DNA from: Clostridia bacterium | GTDB taxonomy: Bacteria > Bacillota > Clostridia > Oscillospirales > CAG-272 | Reading direction: 5' to 3' | Assembly (NCBI GenBank): GCA_017407375.1 | Contig: JAFQWT010000140.1 | Coordinates: 1 to 7,456 of the forward strand | DNA: 7,456 nt | Shown: piece after piece, positions 5,901 to 7,456 of the stretch | How positions within the stretch are numbered: the stretch's first letter is position 1 | How the letters are laid out: each line of letters opens with the position of its first letter | The notes under the pieces: model-generated | The model's input: only the letters and a program-made list of their open reading frames with translations | Told to the model about the DNA's origin: nothing | Database searches by the model: none | Position numbers and translations under genes: made by a program

Positions 5901-7197
5901 CGTCTGCCTCCTCTCCCGCGGCCTCACTGCCGCGAAGGAAATACACCGTATCCAGCGAGATACGCTTGGCCACCCGAACGATATCACGCGGGGTCACGCG
6001 ACGGATGGCCTCCCAAAGCTCCTCGGGTGTTTGGGTAAGGCCAAGGAGAGAGCGGCCAAGGTACCAGCGGCGGACGGCGGCGGGCTCATCCTCCAGCGAG
6101 CGGATCGAGAAGGCAAGCATCTCCTTTGCCAGGCGGATCTCCTCCTCGGTGAACTTCCCTGCCCGCATACGGCGGAGCTGGCGCAGGATCTCCCGTACGG
6201 CCTTGTGCTTTTTGTTGTTATCGATGCCCGCCTTGACAAGCAGGATCCCCTTGGACAGCTCGGCGCTGGATGAGCAGGAATAGCAGAGACTGAGCCGCTC
6301 ACGGACGTTCATAAAGAGCTTGGAGCTGGGGAATTGACTGTAAATGGCATGGAAAAGATAGAAGGCGGCGGCATCGTCATCGGTCATGGTGATGCCCGTG
6401 CGGAAGCCCATGCAGAGCTTGCCCTGCACCGCCATGGCCTTTTCGGTGAACCGGCGCTTCTTCCCCGCGGAGCGCACAACGGCGGTCGGGGGGAGAGGCA
6501 GGGGGTGGCGCCTCAGAAGCGAAAGCTCACGCGTGATGGCCTCCTTGATCGGCGTAGGATCGGCCGTGCCCGCGTAATAGATCTCAAAGCTTGCCTCCGA
6601 AAGCACGCGGCGGTAGGTGTCAAAGAGAGAGGCGGGGGTGATCTTGGCGGTCTCGGCCTCGGTGCCCCATTCGTGCACGGCGTAAGTCTCGCCGCGGCAC
6701 ATCAGGGAGAGACAGCGGAGGGTGGCCAACGTGGACTTGTTGTTCTGGAGCGAGGCGATGGCGCGGCAGGCGTTGGTCTTCTCACCCTCCACGTATTCAT
6801 CAGAAAAAACGCCCGTCGTGCTGTCAACGTAAGGGGAAAAGACGAGCGAAAGAAGGAGACGCGTGACCTCGGGGAGGAGATCCTCTCCCTGCGGTAGAAA
6901 CTCTCGGCGGAGCGTATTGACCGAGAAGAAGAGAACGTGGCGCTCCCCGAGCTTAAAGGCGCCGGCGGAAAGGTCGGTGGAGTACAGCTCCTCAAGGCGC
7001 CGCAGCAGGAGAGCCGTCTTGGGGTAGTCACGGCTGCCGCGGCGCAAAACGCGCGGCAAAAGCGCAAGGCGAGAGGCCTCCACCTCGTTTTCCAGTGGCA
7101 TAACGAGGTAGAGAGTCAGCTGTTCGGTCTTGAATTTATCGGTGTATAACGTGCTAAAATGGACGTTATTTTCAAGCAGAAGTCTTTCGGGTTTCAT
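5893..7197 (-). CDS. yfmF: M16 family protein, YfmF type, lacking the zinc-binding motif
   Basis: The 434-residue product has the M16 fold pattern in both halves but no HxxEH. The matching segment reads LLPRVLRRG (46-54), followed by a family-typical helix RRLEELYSTDL (66-76). It is therefore expected to be non-catalytic and to pair with the active YfmH made by the next gene, in the way that heterodimeric M16 proteins share one active subunit. N-terminal sequence around TDKFKTEQLTLYLVMPL (19-35) is typical of YfmF-type proteins. In Bacillus the homologue is needed for EF-P 5-aminopentanol modification, but its molecular job is not established. The start has AAGGAAG (7208-7202) upstream, with 6 bases between AAGGA and ATG 7197. 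It follows the kinase-like gene by 19 bases and overlaps yfmH by 8 bases. No signal peptide is seen, so it is probably cytoplasmic. Confidence 0.9.
   Translation of the reverse strand: MKPERLLLENNVHFSTLYTDKFKTEQLTLYLVMPLENEVEASRLALLPRVLRRGSRDYPKTALLLRRLEELYSTDLSAGAFKLGERHVLFFSVNTLRREFLPQGEDLLPEVTRLLLSLVFSPYVDSTTGVFSDEYVEGEKTNACRAIASLQNNKSTLATLRCLSLMCRGETYAVHEWGTEAETAKITPASLFDTYRRVLSEASFEIYYAGTADPTPIKEAITRELSLLRRHPLPLPPTAVVRSAGKKRRFTEKAMAVQGKLCMGFRTGITMTDDDAAAFYLFHAIYSQFPSSKLFMNVRERLSLCYSCSSSAELSKGILLVKAGIDNNKKHKAVREILRQLRRMRAGKFTEEEIRLAKEMLAFSIRSLEDEPAAVRRWYLGRSLLGLTQTPEELWEAIRRVTPRDIVRVAKRISLDTVYFLRGSEAAGEEADDE
5907..5912 (-). promoter_or_regulatory. Ribosome binding site that fixes the start of yfmH
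   Basis: AGGAGG (5912-5907) lies inside the 3' end of yfmF, 6 bases before ATG 5900. It decides between this start and a longer open frame that begins at 5987 with no comparable site. Confidence 0.85.
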
Positions 7198-7216
7198 GGT
7201 TCTTCCTTAAGTGAAA

Positions 7217-7456
7217 TTAGGCAGTGGCGATCTCCTTGACGATGGCGCACATCGTTTCATACTTTGCCTGCATATCCTTGGCAAGGTGCAATTGGCAACG
7301 GGCACGGACAAGATTATGGCCCTCATAATTGACCTTGAAATAGTTGTCCCCCAAGAGATAGTCGTCAAGGAAGCGCGAGGCAAGCTCCCAGGTGATGGTG
7401 AGTGCGCCAAGCGCCATCGTATCGATCTCGGCAGGGGTGAGGGCTGAGCGGGTGTA
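7217..7456 (-). CDS. C-terminal end of a sugar kinase / phosphotransferase-family protein (N-acetylhexosamine 1-kinase-like)
   Basis: The open frame enters from the right edge on a whole codon and ends at TAA 7219-7217, giving 79 visible residues and no start in view; an internal ATG at 7417 is not the true start. The visible tail contains LTPAEIDTMALGAL, then RFLDDYLLGDNYFKV, then HNLVRARCQL. As I recall, this pattern is typical of the C-terminus of N-acetylhexosamine 1-kinase (NahK) and related aminoglycoside-phosphotransferase-like proteins of Firmicutes and bifidobacteria, which phosphorylate HexNAc sugars at C1. The catalytic loop (HGD...) and the DFD metal site are outside the window, so activity and substrate cannot be judged. 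It lies 19 bases upstream of yfmF and is likely cotranscribed. Confidence 0.6.
   Translation of the reverse strand, partial: YTRSALTPAEIDTMALGALTITWELASRFLDDYLLGDNYFKVNYEGHNLVRARCQLHLAKDMQAKYETMCAIVKEIATA

Noticed and set aside
5901..5987. A 29-codon N-terminal extension of yfmH
   Set aside because: It lies within yfmF, lacks a ribosome binding site, and the family match begins after ATG 5900, which has AGGAGG at ideal spacing.
4599..7197. A RiPP/subtilosin-like cluster, because AlbE/AlbF are also paired M16 proteins
   Set aside because: There is no radical SAM enzyme, precursor peptide or ABC transporter beside the pair, and the neighbours are housekeeping genes. YfmF/YfmH is the better match.
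1..7456. Mobile elements, CRISPR repeats, tRNA or rRNA genes
   Set aside because: I saw no transposase or integrase motifs, no spaced direct repeats of CRISPR type, and no tRNA or rRNA sequence on either strand.

Overview
The window is 7,456 bases of bacterial chromosome and every supported gene lies on the minus strand, so transcription runs from high to low coordinates. Protein content points to a Gram-positive Firmicute, most likely an uncultured gut-type clostridium. The evidence is a YfmF/YfmH pair of M16 peptidase-like proteins, a 58-residue S21 with a basic tail, a Gram-positive-style Lgt, strong GGAGG ribosome binding sites, and a PdaA-like deacetylase. Coding DNA looks moderately GC-rich by eye, while the gap before rpsU is AT-rich. 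No mobile element, tRNA, rRNA or CRISPR array was found.

Region 1 (583-7456) is a tight run of six genes read leftwards. They are the 3' end of a sugar kinase / phosphotransferase (partial at the right edge), yfmF, yfmH, lgt, folD and a GH78-type alpha-L-rhamnosidase-like gene. The successive junctions are 19 bases, an 8-base overlap, 2 bases, 3 bases and 24 bases. Each start has its own good ribosome binding site, so this is almost certainly one transcription unit whose promoter lies beyond the right edge. The middle genes are housekeeping: an M16 pair linked in Bacillus to EF-P modification, lipoprotein lipidation (Lgt) and one-carbon folate metabolism (FolD). The two outer genes are carbohydrate-related.

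Region 2 (about 250-545) is an independent single-gene unit for ribosomal protein S21 (rpsU). It has a perfect-consensus sigma-A/sigma-70 promoter (TTGACA, 17 bases, TATAAT), a leader of about 44 bases and a strong bidirectional intrinsic terminator directly after the stop codon.

Region 3 (1-250) holds the 5' end of a secreted polysaccharide deacetylase of the PdaA kind. It has a signal peptide and the conserved pre-catalytic segment, but is cut by the left edge before the catalytic NodB domain.

Nothing here is clearly a new system. The points most worth a second look are the divergent catalytic motif of the cytoplasmic GH78-like enzyme and its position at the end of a housekeeping operon, and the pairing of an active with an inactive M16 protein next to lgt.
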